This document shows, one piece after another, positions 8,697 through 17,465 of a DNA stretch of 23,909 nt. Location: positions 1-23,909 of IMG/VR virus record IMGVR_UViG_3300001460_000208; one strand, 5' to 3'. A program made the translations under genes and the position numbers. How positions within the stretch are numbered: the stretch's first letter is position 1; each line of letters starts with the position of its first letter. The notes under the pieces are model-generated. The model saw only the letters and a list, made by a program, of their open reading frames with translations. It was not told the origin of the DNA and did not search any database. This DNA comes from a virus.

Positions 8697-9015
8697 ATGG
8701 ATTCCCCGGTAAAGTGATTGTCATTCCTGCTTTAAAATCATATACGTCTTTTATTCCATTTATTTCCATTATCTTCCACCAAAAATCTACTGTTCCGTAT
8801 TTTTTTTTGGAAACCAAATCTGGTCTGTATTGCATTCCACTTGGAACGACAGTAACTTGATCTTGTGCAGTAGGATCATATTTTTTTTTCTTATATGTTT
8901 CAAAAGTTATAAATTTTTCATCTGTATAAAGAACTACTCTGCTACTTGAATACCTGCTTGTAGGACTAACAAAAACATTTGCATTTTTACTTGAATATTC
9001 TATTGAATTTGCCAT
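8686..9015 (-). CDS. LysM-like baseplate protein (gp53 / gpX type)
   Basis: A 109-residue protein whose C-terminal half has the LysM-like fold seen in T4 gp53, P2 gpX and the Pvc7 C-terminus. RPDLVSKKKYGTVDFWWKIMEINGI (about 64-88) is the conserved segment in which Y-G-x-x-x-x-W-W marks the first helix, and DFKAGMTITLPG (93-104) is the typical closing strand. In phage tails this domain joins the hub or first tube ring to the baseplate rather than binding peptidoglycan. The N-terminal half holds a basic beta stretch (SRYSSSRVVLY) of unclear role. An exact AGGAGG ribosome site lies seven bases upstream, inside the end of the preceding gene. The downstream hub gene starts within its last codons. 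Confidence 0.85.
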   Translation of the reverse strand: MANSIEYSSKNANVFVSPTSRYSSSRVVLYTDEKFITFETYKKKKYDPTAQDQVTVVPSGMQYRPDLVSKKKYGTVDFWWKIMEINGIKDVYDFKAGMTITLPGNPYAS

Positions 9016-9016
9016 T

Positions 9017-9586
9017 TTATCCTCCTAATGAAAATATTTTATTTTGGCCCGGAAGTGAAGAACTCGAATAGACAACATCCCAAGTTGTGTCAACAGAAAA
9101 CTTCATAGGAGTAAAAGGCTTATCAAACCCAGCGCCGTTTCCAAGTTGATTATCACTTATCCAAGAAACATCTGTTGGGAATTTGACCGAGTAATTTTTT
9201 AAAACAACGCACAAGTCTCCATCTTTTTTCAAAAGCTGACCACATCTAATTTTACAAACAGGAGGAGGAATAAAAGGCTCGCCATCTGCTCCGTTTCTTG
9301 GATATGCCGCACTTTGAATTGCTCTTAAACTCTCTAAGTTCTCTGTTACATCGTTAGGCTTTGATATGATGAAATGAAGCTGCATGGTGATGCTTCTATT
9401 ATCTGATAAGGAATATGTTTTGATAGGACTAGATCTTCCAATGATGGTTTCGTCAGCATAGGTTGCACTTTTAGTGTCTCCTATATCAGGCAAATTATCT
9501 AAAATTATTGTTTTAGCTCCCGGAATAATAATATAACATTCTCGTATCGGTTTAAGCTGTCCTGTTAATGTTGTTGCTAGTGGCAT
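9017..9586 (-). CDS. Tail tube initiator / tube-like baseplate protein (CIS tube type)
   Basis: A 189-residue protein directly downstream of the tape measure and upstream of the LysM-like gene. The N-terminal third contains DIGDTKSATYADETIIGRSSPI followed by NRSITMQLHFI (residues about 34-73). The pattern of a D-x-K-S-A-x-Y/W segment, then GRSxP, then a beta strand is familiar from tube-like baseplate proteins and the N-terminal half of Pvc7/Afp7-type injection system proteins, where a LysM domain follows in the same chain. Here the LysM part is a separate gene next door. The likely role is the ring on which tube assembly starts. An excellent AAGGAG ribosome site overlaps the tape measure stop. 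Exact orthology to T4 gp48/gp54 cannot be decided by eye. Confidence 0.62.
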   Translation of the reverse strand: MPLATTLTGQLKPIRECYIIIPGAKTIILDNLPDIGDTKSATYADETIIGRSSPIKTYSLSDNRSITMQLHFIISKPNDVTENLESLRAIQSAAYPRNGADGEPFIPPPVCKIRCGQLLKKDGDLCVVLKNYSVKFPTDVSWISDNQLGNGAGFDKPFTPMKFSVDTTWDVVYSSSSLPGQNKIFSLGG

Positions 9587-9594
9587 ACTACTCC

Positions 9595-12500
9595 TTATTT
9601 ACCATCATTTATAATTTGTCTATTTGGTCCTCCTGAAGCATATCCATACTTCATTGTTCCAAATATTGGTGAGTTCCTAGGAACTCTAGTATTTTTTGTA
9701 TCTCCTATTATAGCGTCACTAGAAGAAGATTCTGTTGCTCCACCTCCGGTTGGACGCATAAATCCTACTAGATCTTGTATTCCTTGATTAATTTGTTCTA
9801 ATTCACTCACTTGTTTATTAGAAGCTTCTTCCATTCTTGTTAACTCATCGCTTTGAAGCTTCCCGACGCCAGCTTGTGAAGAAGTTCTTTCTTTGACTAT
9901 TGATTGACCTACATCTGTTAATGGTGCAGGTTGCATGTCTAATGGAGTTGCTGTTTCTGGTTCGTTTCCAAAATAACTTATTGCACTTCCAATGTTTCCA
10001 ATTCCCGGAAGACCTATGGATTCAAGCAATCCAAGAGGAGACATAATTTGTGGGCCTATGTTTTCTAATATTTTACCTAATGAAATTTCTGGTGCACTTG
10101 GTTCTTTTATGCCCATGGCATTCGCTATCTCAGACCAGTTCATAATTAAAACTGGCATTGTGCCATGTTTTTGAACAATAGTTGAAGGTAATTCTTTAGA
10201 TGCTATTTCATTTGGCTCTTTGTTAGAAAACAAATTTTTAATTCCACCTAAAGCATTTTTTGCTGTGCCAAGAGGATCTGTTAGTATGTCTCCTGCAATC
10301 TTTCCTATTCCCAAAGGATCTATTACGTTTGAAAACATACTCGATATGTTTTCTATGCCACCTAAATCATTTTTCGCTGTGCCAAGAGGGTTTGTTAGCA
10401 TGTCTCCTGTAATCTTTCCTATTCCCAAAGGATCTATTACGTTTGAAAACATACTCGACATGTTTTTTATGCCACCTAAAGTATTTTTCGCTGTGCCGAG
10501 AGGGTTTGTTAGCATGTCTCCAAGACCTGCGAAAACTCCTGAGAAAGCTGAAGACAAACTTGGGAATACTCCATTTCCTTCAGCAACCATATTAGTTATA
10601 TTTTTTGGAACAACCATTTCGCCTTCATGAAGCATGGCCAATCCAGTTTGCTGTATTTGTCTTGTTCCTTCATTAAAGTAATTGAAAGGGTTTAGATAAG
10701 ATCCGACTGCCTTTGCTCCTTCCCAAGCACCATTAGCAGCATCAGATATAGTTTCTCCAGCAGCATATACTCCTTCTTTTATAGCTCCCCCAACTTTAGA
10801 TGCTCCTTCGCTAAAGTCACCAGTTAGTATATCACCAACACCGCCAACAGCTGCTCCTCCTGCATGGAGCATACTATTTCCTTCTTGCAATCTAGTTGCT
10901 TCTTGAGCAACTGATGATTCATTATAACCATCTATGGCTCCCATTCCCGGAATCCAACTTTTTATGTAATCCCACACACCGGATAAAGCTCCTGTGAATT
11001 GGTCATATAGCCAAGTTGGAAATCCTACAAAAACATTATAGATTCCATCTAGTATTGATTGTCCTATTGAAGATGCAATATTACCAATACTTGAAAAAGC
11101 AGATTTAATACCGTCTGCTAGCATTCCCCCTAAATTTCCAAGTCCAGAAATCATGTTACTAAGCAACCAGCTTGGGAAATCTACAAAAACAGATTTCAAT
11201 CCACCTAATATCATTCCCCCTAAATTTCCAAGTCCAGAAATTATGCTACTAAGCAACCAGCTTGGAAAATCTACAAAAACAGATTTCAATCCACCTAATA
11301 TCATTCCTCCTAAGCCTGCCAATCCATCTAATATCATTCCTCCTAAGCCTGACAATCCCTCCCACAAAGCAGAAATTCCAGCTCCTACATGTCCCGGAAT
11401 ATCCATAAAGAATTCGAGTGTTTTATTTAATAGCCCAACGACCTTGTCATAAATAAATGTTGCAAACTCAGCTATTTTTCTAAAAGGCCACATAAACGCG
11501 TTGTATAAAAATTCTCCTATTCTTTTTATAGTTTTTACAATTCCTTTGTAGAGCATTTCTGGTATTCGTGCCAAGAAGGTTCCAAATAGATAAGCAACAT
11601 CCATAACTTTTCCTAACAACCACTTAGGAAATGCTATGAAAGTTGATTTTAAAACTCTGAAGATTGTGGCAGGAATTCTTTTTAAAACTTTGAAAAGATA
11701 AGAAACTGAATTTTTAATTCCTGCATATAAAAACTTACCTATGTCTTTGATTTGATTTCCTATGGCGGCGCCTATGCCTACTATGCCTTCCCATATTTTT
11801 CCAAAGTCCAAAGTAGCTATTCCATAGAATATATTAAATACTCCTTGCAAAGCTCCGACAACATTTGATATAGTGCTTCCAATAAAACTAAATACATTTC
11901 CTATTTGAGACATTAAGGTTCCAAAGTAACTTTCTGTTCCAAAACTAGAAAGATAAGAACCAATATTAGAAAAAACATTTCCAATCATTTTTGGTATGGT
12001 CATTAAAGCAGAGAATATTTTTTGTGGTAGTTTTAAAAACCAATTTATAATTCCTGTAACCATGTCAGGAACTATAGAACCTCCTACTAATGTTTTCCAC
12101 AACCAACTAAACCAATCTACAATACCTCCAAGAGTTTTTGCGATGGTATTGTATATTCCAGTAAATACTCCTGATACCAAATTTACTATAGGACTTAATA
12201 CGGTGGAAATTACGGAGGCTATTGCATTAGCAATATAACTAACTGTTTTGTATATTGCACCAAATACGGTGGAAATTACGGTTCCAATAGCTACTACTAT
12301 AGGAGCGATAAAAGCATATATTCCTCCAAATGCCCATTTAAGCCAATCAAGTGCAGGACCAACAGTTCCAGCTACAATGTCGTATAATCCAGTAAATACT
12401 CCTGATACCCAATTTACTATAGGGCCAATAGTTCCTGCTACTGCATCATACAACCCACCAAAAATTTGCTTGAATCCTGCACCAATCATATCGAAATCAA

Positions 12501-15500
12501 AAGTGAGAAGTCCATATATGGCTTTACTAAAACCAACAACAACATCAACAGCAGCAGATATTAAATTTGCTAAAATTTCTATAGGAACAATAAGCAAGCT
12601 TATTGCTTTTCCTAAAACAAAAAATGTTGCAGCCAAAGGAAGTCCTATTATAAATCCTATAGGCTTTCCAATTGCCTTCATAACATCATAAAGTATTGCA
12701 AACATGCCTCCCATGCTGTCTGCCTGTACTCCAAATATTCCAAATATTTTATTAAATGCGCCTAATACTGTTTGTCCTATTCTTGCAAACTGTTCTCCTA
12801 TTCCACTAAATGCATTGCTTACTAAAGAAAATGCCGCTTTAATTCCATCTACCATTCCGTAGAAAAGACCCATTATAGTATTGATAGAATAAGCCAAGTA
12901 ATCTTCCAAAGCTCTACCAACACCTGAGAAATTAAGTAGTCCAAAAGTTAGACCGTCTAATATTCCAACTAAAACACCGGCTACAGTCGAAGACGCATAC
13001 ATTCCAGCATTTAATTCGCCAAAATCTTTTTCAAACCTACCAGCAGTTCTAGAAAAGCCCATAAACCCGCCTATGATGCCATCAATGGCAGCAAGAGCAA
13101 TAGCTAAAGGAGGAAAACTTTTACCAGCGGTACTTATAGCTTTAAACAAGCCTTTAATACCACCGGTTGCTAGTTTGAGTCCAGATTTTCCTGCGCTTAA
13201 AGTTTTAGTAAATCCAACAAGAGCTTTTGCATCTGCGGCTTTTGCTAGTCCTTTTATTCCACCTCTAGCAGCAAGGCCTGCTCTTGCCGAGCTAATACCT
13301 GCTTTTACAGTACCAACACCTCTTACTCCTTTTTGTACTGTTCCTAATGTCATAGACCCACCTTTAAATCCTCTTATCAAAGATTTAAAGAATCCATCTC
13401 CTGCTGATCTTGCTCGTGTAAATCCTTTTCCAAAAGCTCCAAACATATCTGTTGTTTTAGAGGTGATGGTTTTAACAGCAGAAGAGCCAGTAGATTTCAA
13501 AGAAGACAAAGTACTTGCGCCTGACGATTTTATAACATTTAATGCGTTTGATCCATTTCTAATTAAATAATTTTGAGCTTGTCCTATTTTAGTTAAAGAG
13601 TTAGCATAAGCTGTGCTAGCTTTACTAGCTGTTTTAAAATAACTTGATAATCCTTGTGATTTGAAACCTTTTCCTAAAGATTCGAAGAATCCTGCGCCTT
13701 GAGACGTTGCTGTTTTGAAACCTGTCCCAAAAGGTTTAAATATATTTTTTGCACCTTGAGCTACAGGATTTGTAATTTGTGTGATTCCTTTTCCTACTGA
13801 ATCAAACGTGTTGTAAACAGCACTTGGGAGCTTCATAAGTCCTCTAGTTTTGTTACTTGATTGAATCAGTCCTCCTAGACCTCGATCTAGTGATTTGAAA
13901 AAACCTTGTCCTTGAGATCTTGCTCTTGAGAATCCTTTAGTGAATGGCTCAAAAATTGATCTTGTACCTGTTTTTATATTCGCAGCCGCATTGCCCACTG
14001 ATTTCTCTACACTTCCGACAGCACGATTAATAGTTTTGGAATTCTTGTGTACTGCAAGGGCTTGTTTTTTCAAACCCATAGCACTCAAACCTTTGGTCAG
14101 AGCTGCTGAACCTAAACTGAACATTTTAGCTGACTGATACAGACCAAAACCAGCAGCTACTGCTGTTCCACCTAATATAGTTAAAAGTAAACCCATGCCT
14201 CCCAACATATCTAAAAACATCATAAGAGGACCAGAAGTTAAATTTCTTATTGTCTGATTAAGCTTGTTAAGAGCATTACTTAACTCACTTGTAGGGCTTG
14301 TTCCTTTTTTTAAGTCAACTCCCATTTTTTGAGCGGCAGTAGACATCTCATCATTTATCTCTCTTATTCTTAAAGTATCTCCACTTTCTATGGCTTTTTT
14401 AAGTTTGCTTGAAAAATCAGCATCTAATCCCATGTCTTTAAGATCAATTTTATTCTTCTCAGCAGCTAATTTCAAAGATTCGGCAGCAGCAAGTTGCTGC
14501 GCTCCCATCATCAATGCGGCATCTCCAGCATTATTAATAGGATCTAATCCTTTTAATACATCTTGTGTTATCTTTTGACCATTAATCTCGATGCCTACAT
14601 CTTTACTAGCCAAACCTCCAATCGCAGCAGACAAATCTTCTCTAAATTCTCCAAGATTTCCGCTTTGCTTTAAATCATCAACAAAACTTCCAGTTGCTGA
14701 TTCAAAAGCTTTCATCTTGCTTCCAAAAGCATTTGGATCAATTGCTTTAAGGGATTTATCAAAAGCTGTTGATGCCGCAAGTCCTTGGTTGCTTAGTGCA
14801 TTTGCATAATCTGCTTCAGCCTTTACTCTTTCCTCGGCTGTCATGTTGGTATTTTTCATTTCGTCTTCAAGATCTTTTAGCGTTCCTGCTATGCCTCTAG
14901 ATTGCTTTCGAAACGTTTCTCCAACTCTTTGGAACTCAGTAAGTTCCATGCCAGTTAATCCTTTTAGCTGTATAGAAAGTCTTTGTCGTTCTTTAACACT
15001 CAGATTTCCTATCTGCTCAAACGTCATTCCAACATCGCCGGTCAGTCTTTTTAAAGTTCCTTCCATTCCTGAAGCTAAAGAACCTAAATTTTTTCTTGAC
15101 TGCATGAAGGTTCCTTCAAGCATGGTTCCCGTTTTCCCAATAGCAGCTCCTACACTAAGAAGATAACCTCCAGTCGCATCACTTGTAGATTCTAATAATG
15201 AATTTGTACTTGATAGAGCATTTGCAATTTTCATATAGGCATCTCCTACGCCTACTTTTTGAGCCTCAGCAGACATGCCAATTACATTTTTCATTGCAAG
15301 GCTTGTGAGATTTCCTTGATTTCTTAAATTTTCTAAAATCTTTTTAGATGCATTCATTGCATTAACAAGTTCATCGCCAGTCACGCCTGTACTTCTAGAA
15401 ACAGACAATGAATCTCTAGACAATTGTTGCATTTGCCTTTCGCTAAGACCTAAAGTTCTATTCCATTCACCAAAAAGATCAGCTGTTGCTTCTGTACTTG

Positions 15501-16410
15501 AGCCTATTAAAGTTGACGCGGCTAATCCTGATTTTATAACCTTAAGTCCAGATTGATTAGCTTTGGTTCCTTTCTTTAAATTTTTAAGGTATTCATTTTG
15601 AAACTCGTCTACGTTTTTTCCAGTTGCTTCAACTACATCACCATATTTTCCAAATGCAACTTGTAGATCTCTAGTATCTCCTGTTATGCCTTGAGTCTCA
15701 AATGCAACTTCTCGCAATGCGGCTTGAAATATAAAAGCGTCTTTAGCAGCACCTGTAAATAAAACTTGAGTTAGACCTACGCCTCCTGTTAACTGAGCGA
15801 GATAACTAGTTAACTGATTTCCTTGTCTTTTGAAAAAGTCATTATCATCAAATTCAAACCTTCCTTTCCCAAAATCAGGTGGTGGTGGATTTGCTACTCC
15901 TGCTGCTACTTCTGCTGCTCCTGCTTGTGCTTGCGTTGATGTGGACGGTTTGTAACCAATCGCCTTCGTGAGAGCCATCGTGTCGTCAAAATTCTTGTTA
16001 TTAACCTCAGCAAATCCCGATATGGATTTTTCTAGGTTTTTGTTCATGTCATTAACGTTTTCACCTACGCGCTCAACCGCTCCAAGTAAATCTTGACTAC
16101 TTTTTTCAGAAGATTTTTCTTGTTTTTGTCTATCTTTATTAGCGTCATTTGCTGATTTTGCAAGATCTTTGAAATACTTCTGCGCATCTTGAGATGACTT
16201 TAAAACTGATTCATTAAGTCCCGTTAGAGCAGACATGATTTTTACTAAATCTTCTATTGATTTATCAAAAGAAGATTTATTATTATTCATTGCGCTTGCC
16301 ATATTATCAGGCAGATCTTTTATAGCACTAGTATCTTCATTTAGTGCATTTACTAATGAATCAAAAGATTTATGTATTTCTGAAAAATCAGGTGGTACTT
16401 TATCTGCCAT
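9595..16410 (-). CDS. Tape measure protein (very long)
   Basis: A 2271-residue tape measure protein, the ruler inside the tail tube and the likely DNA-channel former during ejection. Residues about 1-170 are charged and helical. Residues about 200-720 form a helical domain of the usual tape-measure kind (AALREVAFETQGI, then STGVTGDELVNAM). A hydrophobic segment follows near 727-755 (MFLDMLGGMGLLLTILGGTA). From about 840 to 1060 there are three copies of a degenerate FGxGFxxAxSxGxGFFxSL repeat. Residues about 1090-1900 are dominated by repeated hydrophobic/Gly segments, including four FPxWL motifs. MLHEGEMVVPK (about 1924-1934) is the turn often found near tape measure C-termini. Three 38-residue copies follow (about 1967-2055). 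Using the usual 0.15-0.16 nm per residue, the tail would be roughly 340-360 nm if the whole chain acted as ruler. Only a weak GGAA ribosome site precedes the ATG. Confidence 0.92.
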   Translation of the reverse strand: MADKVPPDFSEIHKSFDSLVNALNEDTSAIKDLPDNMASAMNNNKSSFDKSIEDLVKIMSALTGLNESVLKSSQDAQKYFKDLAKSANDANKDRQKQEKSSEKSSQDLLGAVERVGENVNDMNKNLEKSISGFAEVNNKNFDDTMALTKAIGYKPSTSTQAQAGAAEVAAGVANPPPPDFGKGRFEFDDNDFFKRQGNQLTSYLAQLTGGVGLTQVLFTGAAKDAFIFQAALREVAFETQGITGDTRDLQVAFGKYGDVVEATGKNVDEFQNEYLKNLKKGTKANQSGLKVIKSGLAASTLIGSSTEATADLFGEWNRTLGLSERQMQQLSRDSLSVSRSTGVTGDELVNAMNASKKILENLRNQGNLTSLAMKNVIGMSAEAQKVGVGDAYMKIANALSSTNSLLESTSDATGGYLLSVGAAIGKTGTMLEGTFMQSRKNLGSLASGMEGTLKRLTGDVGMTFEQIGNLSVKERQRLSIQLKGLTGMELTEFQRVGETFRKQSRGIAGTLKDLEDEMKNTNMTAEERVKAEADYANALSNQGLAASTAFDKSLKAIDPNAFGSKMKAFESATGSFVDDLKQSGNLGEFREDLSAAIGGLASKDVGIEINGQKITQDVLKGLDPINNAGDAALMMGAQQLAAAESLKLAAEKNKIDLKDMGLDADFSSKLKKAIESGDTLRIREINDEMSTAAQKMGVDLKKGTSPTSELSNALNKLNQTIRNLTSGPLMMFLDMLGGMGLLLTILGGTAVAAGFGLYQSAKMFSLGSAALTKGLSAMGLKKQALAVHKNSKTINRAVGSVEKSVGNAAANIKTGTRSIFEPFTKGFSRARSQGQGFFKSLDRGLGGLIQSSNKTRGLMKLPSAVYNTFDSVGKGITQITNPVAQGAKNIFKPFGTGFKTATSQGAGFFESLGKGFKSQGLSSYFKTASKASTAYANSLTKIGQAQNYLIRNGSNALNVIKSSGASTLSSLKSTGSSAVKTITSKTTDMFGAFGKGFTRARSAGDGFFKSLIRGFKGGSMTLGTVQKGVRGVGTVKAGISSARAGLAARGGIKGLAKAADAKALVGFTKTLSAGKSGLKLATGGIKGLFKAISTAGKSFPPLAIALAAIDGIIGGFMGFSRTAGRFEKDFGELNAGMYASSTVAGVLVGILDGLTFGLLNFSGVGRALEDYLAYSINTIMGLFYGMVDGIKAAFSLVSNAFSGIGEQFARIGQTVLGAFNKIFGIFGVQADSMGGMFAILYDVMKAIGKPIGFIIGLPLAATFFVLGKAISLLIVPIEILANLISAAVDVVVGFSKAIYGLLTFDFDMIGAGFKQIFGGLYDAVAGTIGPIVNWVSGVFTGLYDIVAGTVGPALDWLKWAFGGIYAFIAPIVVAIGTVISTVFGAIYKTVSYIANAIASVISTVLSPIVNLVSGVFTGIYNTIAKTLGGIVDWFSWLWKTLVGGSIVPDMVTGIINWFLKLPQKIFSALMTIPKMIGNVFSNIGSYLSSFGTESYFGTLMSQIGNVFSFIGSTISNVVGALQGVFNIFYGIATLDFGKIWEGIVGIGAAIGNQIKDIGKFLYAGIKNSVSYLFKVLKRIPATIFRVLKSTFIAFPKWLLGKVMDVAYLFGTFLARIPEMLYKGIVKTIKRIGEFLYNAFMWPFRKIAEFATFIYDKVVGLLNKTLEFFMDIPGHVGAGISALWEGLSGLGGMILDGLAGLGGMILGGLKSVFVDFPSWLLSSIISGLGNLGGMILGGLKSVFVDFPSWLLSNMISGLGNLGGMLADGIKSAFSSIGNIASSIGQSILDGIYNVFVGFPTWLYDQFTGALSGVWDYIKSWIPGMGAIDGYNESSVAQEATRLQEGNSMLHAGGAAVGGVGDILTGDFSEGASKVGGAIKEGVYAAGETISDAANGAWEGAKAVGSYLNPFNYFNEGTRQIQQTGLAMLHEGEMVVPKNITNMVAEGNGVFPSLSSAFSGVFAGLGDMLTNPLGTAKNTLGGIKNMSSMFSNVIDPLGIGKITGDMLTNPLGTAKNDLGGIENISSMFSNVIDPLGIGKIAGDILTDPLGTAKNALGGIKNLFSNKEPNEIASKELPSTIVQKHGTMPVLIMNWSEIANAMGIKEPSAPEISLGKILENIGPQIMSPLGLLESIGLPGIGNIGSAISYFGNEPETATPLDMQPAPLTDVGQSIVKERTSSQAGVGKLQSDELTRMEEASNKQVSELEQINQGIQDLVGFMRPTGGGATESSSSDAIIGDTKNTRVPRNSPIFGTMKYGYASGGPNRQIINDGK
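10231..10522 (-). repeat. Three tandem 114-bp repeats in the tape measure gene
   Basis: The landmark CTGTGCC recurs at 10263, 10377 and 10491, a spacing of 114 bases each time, with high identity over most of the unit. Each unit encodes 38 residues of the form GDMLTNPLGTAKN, then LGGIKN, then SSMFSNVIDPLGIGKI. The unit farthest downstream in the gene is truncated. In-frame spacing means copy number could change without loss of the reading frame. Confidence 0.9.
11126..11305 (-). repeat. Two tandem 90-bp repeats in the tape measure gene
   Basis: Segments 11126-11215 and 11216-11305 differ at only a few positions. Each encodes 30 residues around GLGNLGGMILGGLKSVF and DFPSWLL. The near identity, with differences mostly at third positions, suggests a recent duplication within the ruler. 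Confidence 0.92.
11287..11352 (-). repeat. Two tandem 33-bp repeats in the tape measure gene
   Basis: Segments 11287-11319 and 11320-11352 match except at two positions and encode an 11-residue unit of the type GLGGMILDGLA. They abut and partly overlap the 90-bp repeats, so this stretch of the ruler has grown by at least two nested duplications. Confidence 0.85.
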
Positions 16411-16413
16411 TTA

Positions 16414-16968
16414 TTATTCCGGGTCATTTATAGATGGGACGTTGGGTACGGTAGGAATAATTCCAGTAGGTGCATCTTGCTGTATGTTATTTAGTGTTTT
16501 CAAATTAACTTCGTTCGCTTTTGGGTTAATTTGTTTATTAATTTGCTCTTCTGCATTTCTTCTTATTATTTCAACTTCTGCTGGATCTATGCTTCTTGTA
16601 GTGCCTATTGCATCCAATAGAACATCGCAATCTAGTACTTTTATTTGTCTAATGCCTGACCATTTGTAAGATCTATATGCATTTTGCAAAAAAGAATCGC
16701 CTTTTATAGATCCTGCATATGAAAAAAATGGATTATTGCAGTTTCTTAAAGTTTTTTTAATATAGTTAAAAGTTAAATAATGTAGGTTTATTCCCCAGAT
16801 TTTGCTTCCCGGATTAACAGTGCTGGCAATCACCAAGGGATAAGGATCATTTTTAAAAAAAGTATAATTGAAAGTTATTAAACTTCCTTTTTTTACAGTA
16901 TTAGATAATTGTTTATTTGAACCAACTCGCCTGAAAACTTGTTCAATTAAATTATTTGGAACTGCCAT
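16414..16968 (-). CDS. Conserved-looking phage structural protein of unknown function, upstream of tape measure
   Basis: A 184-residue protein that ends three bases before the tape measure start. Visible segments are a folded N-terminal core with DPYPLVIASTVNPGS and IWGINLHYLTFNYIKKTL (about 61-93), and FLQNAYRSYKWSGIRQIKVLDCDVL (about 113-137). The tail after about 150 is N/P-rich and looks disordered (QINPKANEVN, then TGIIPTVPNVPSINDPE). The combination of PLVI, then GINLHYL, then YR-x-YK-x-x-G-I reminds me of small structural proteins in T4-related marine phages, but I cannot name a gene. Its place between other structural genes and the ruler suggests a tail or neck role. There is no ribosome site before the ATG. 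The start lies next to the stop of the upstream gene, so coupling is likely. Confidence 0.6.
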   Translation of the reverse strand: MAVPNNLIEQVFRRVGSNKQLSNTVKKGSLITFNYTFFKNDPYPLVIASTVNPGSKIWGINLHYLTFNYIKKTLRNCNNPFFSYAGSIKGDSFLQNAYRSYKWSGIRQIKVLDCDVLLDAIGTTRSIDPAEVEIIRRNAEEQINKQINPKANEVNLKTLNNIQQDAPTGIIPTVPNVPSINDPE

Positions 16969-16970
16969 GA

Positions 16971-17465
16971 TTAATAAATCGAATTAGAATAATCACCCAA
17001 AGCTCTACCAACAGTGACTTGATTAGATACATCATTGTTTTTAGATACTGGATTTCTAGAAAATAAAACTGATCTTTGATCAACTTCTGCTTTAGAACTT
17101 TGTTTGAAAAAACTTTCAAATTCTTCAATTACAATGTTGGATATAGTTTTTGCCATTTTCACGCCTTCCATATCAGGAGCTAAATCTTCATATGCTTTTT
17201 CTATATTTAAAGAATAGGCAGTTCCATAAGGCTCAGACGTATTCTCATTTTGAACTCTATATGCAAAGCTAGATCCTATTTGATAAACTCTAACTCCATC
17301 AAAAGGTAAATCCATTGTTTTTTCAGGCGAAACATACAAATAAGGATTTTCCATATCTTCTAAGAATTCTTTAACTTCAAAATCTTGACCTATAACTTTA
17401 GAAAGAACTTTTAATTTTTCAATTATTTCTTTATTTTTAACATCTACAAAACTTGAAAATTTCAT
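16971..17465 (-). CDS. Hypothetical structural-operon protein
   Basis: I do not recognise this protein. The frame is open from an ATG at 17507, but I place the start at 17465. There the upstream stop TAA and this ATG share one base (TAATG), and a GAGG ribosome site lies at the right distance upstream. The result is a 164-residue protein beginning MKFSSFVDVKNKEIIEKL, with a helical N-terminus, a beta-type centre (FDGVRVYQIGSSFAYRVQNEN), a helical region around YEDLAPDMEGVKMAKTISNIVIEEFESFF, and a polar tail. It is probably translationally coupled to the gene before it. The operon position suggests a tail-assembly or minor virion role. Confidence 0.65.
   Translation of the reverse strand: MKFSSFVDVKNKEIIEKLKVLSKVIGQDFEVKEFLEDMENPYLYVSPEKTMDLPFDGVRVYQIGSSFAYRVQNENTSEPYGTAYSLNIEKAYEDLAPDMEGVKMAKTISNIVIEEFESFFKQSSKAEVDQRSVLFSRNPVSKNNDVSNQVTVGRALGDYSNSIY

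Noticed and set aside
10231-11352. Repeat clusters as a CRISPR array
   Set aside because: The repeats are directly tandem, in frame with the tape measure protein, and have no unique spacers of constant length.
13073-13570. Plus-strand 165-residue frame opposite the tape measure gene (and similar ones at 10220-10630 and 12248-12691)
   Set aside because: Proline/alanine/isoleucine-rich antisense shadows of a well-supported gene. They have no ribosome sites, and their repeats only mirror the tape measure repeats.
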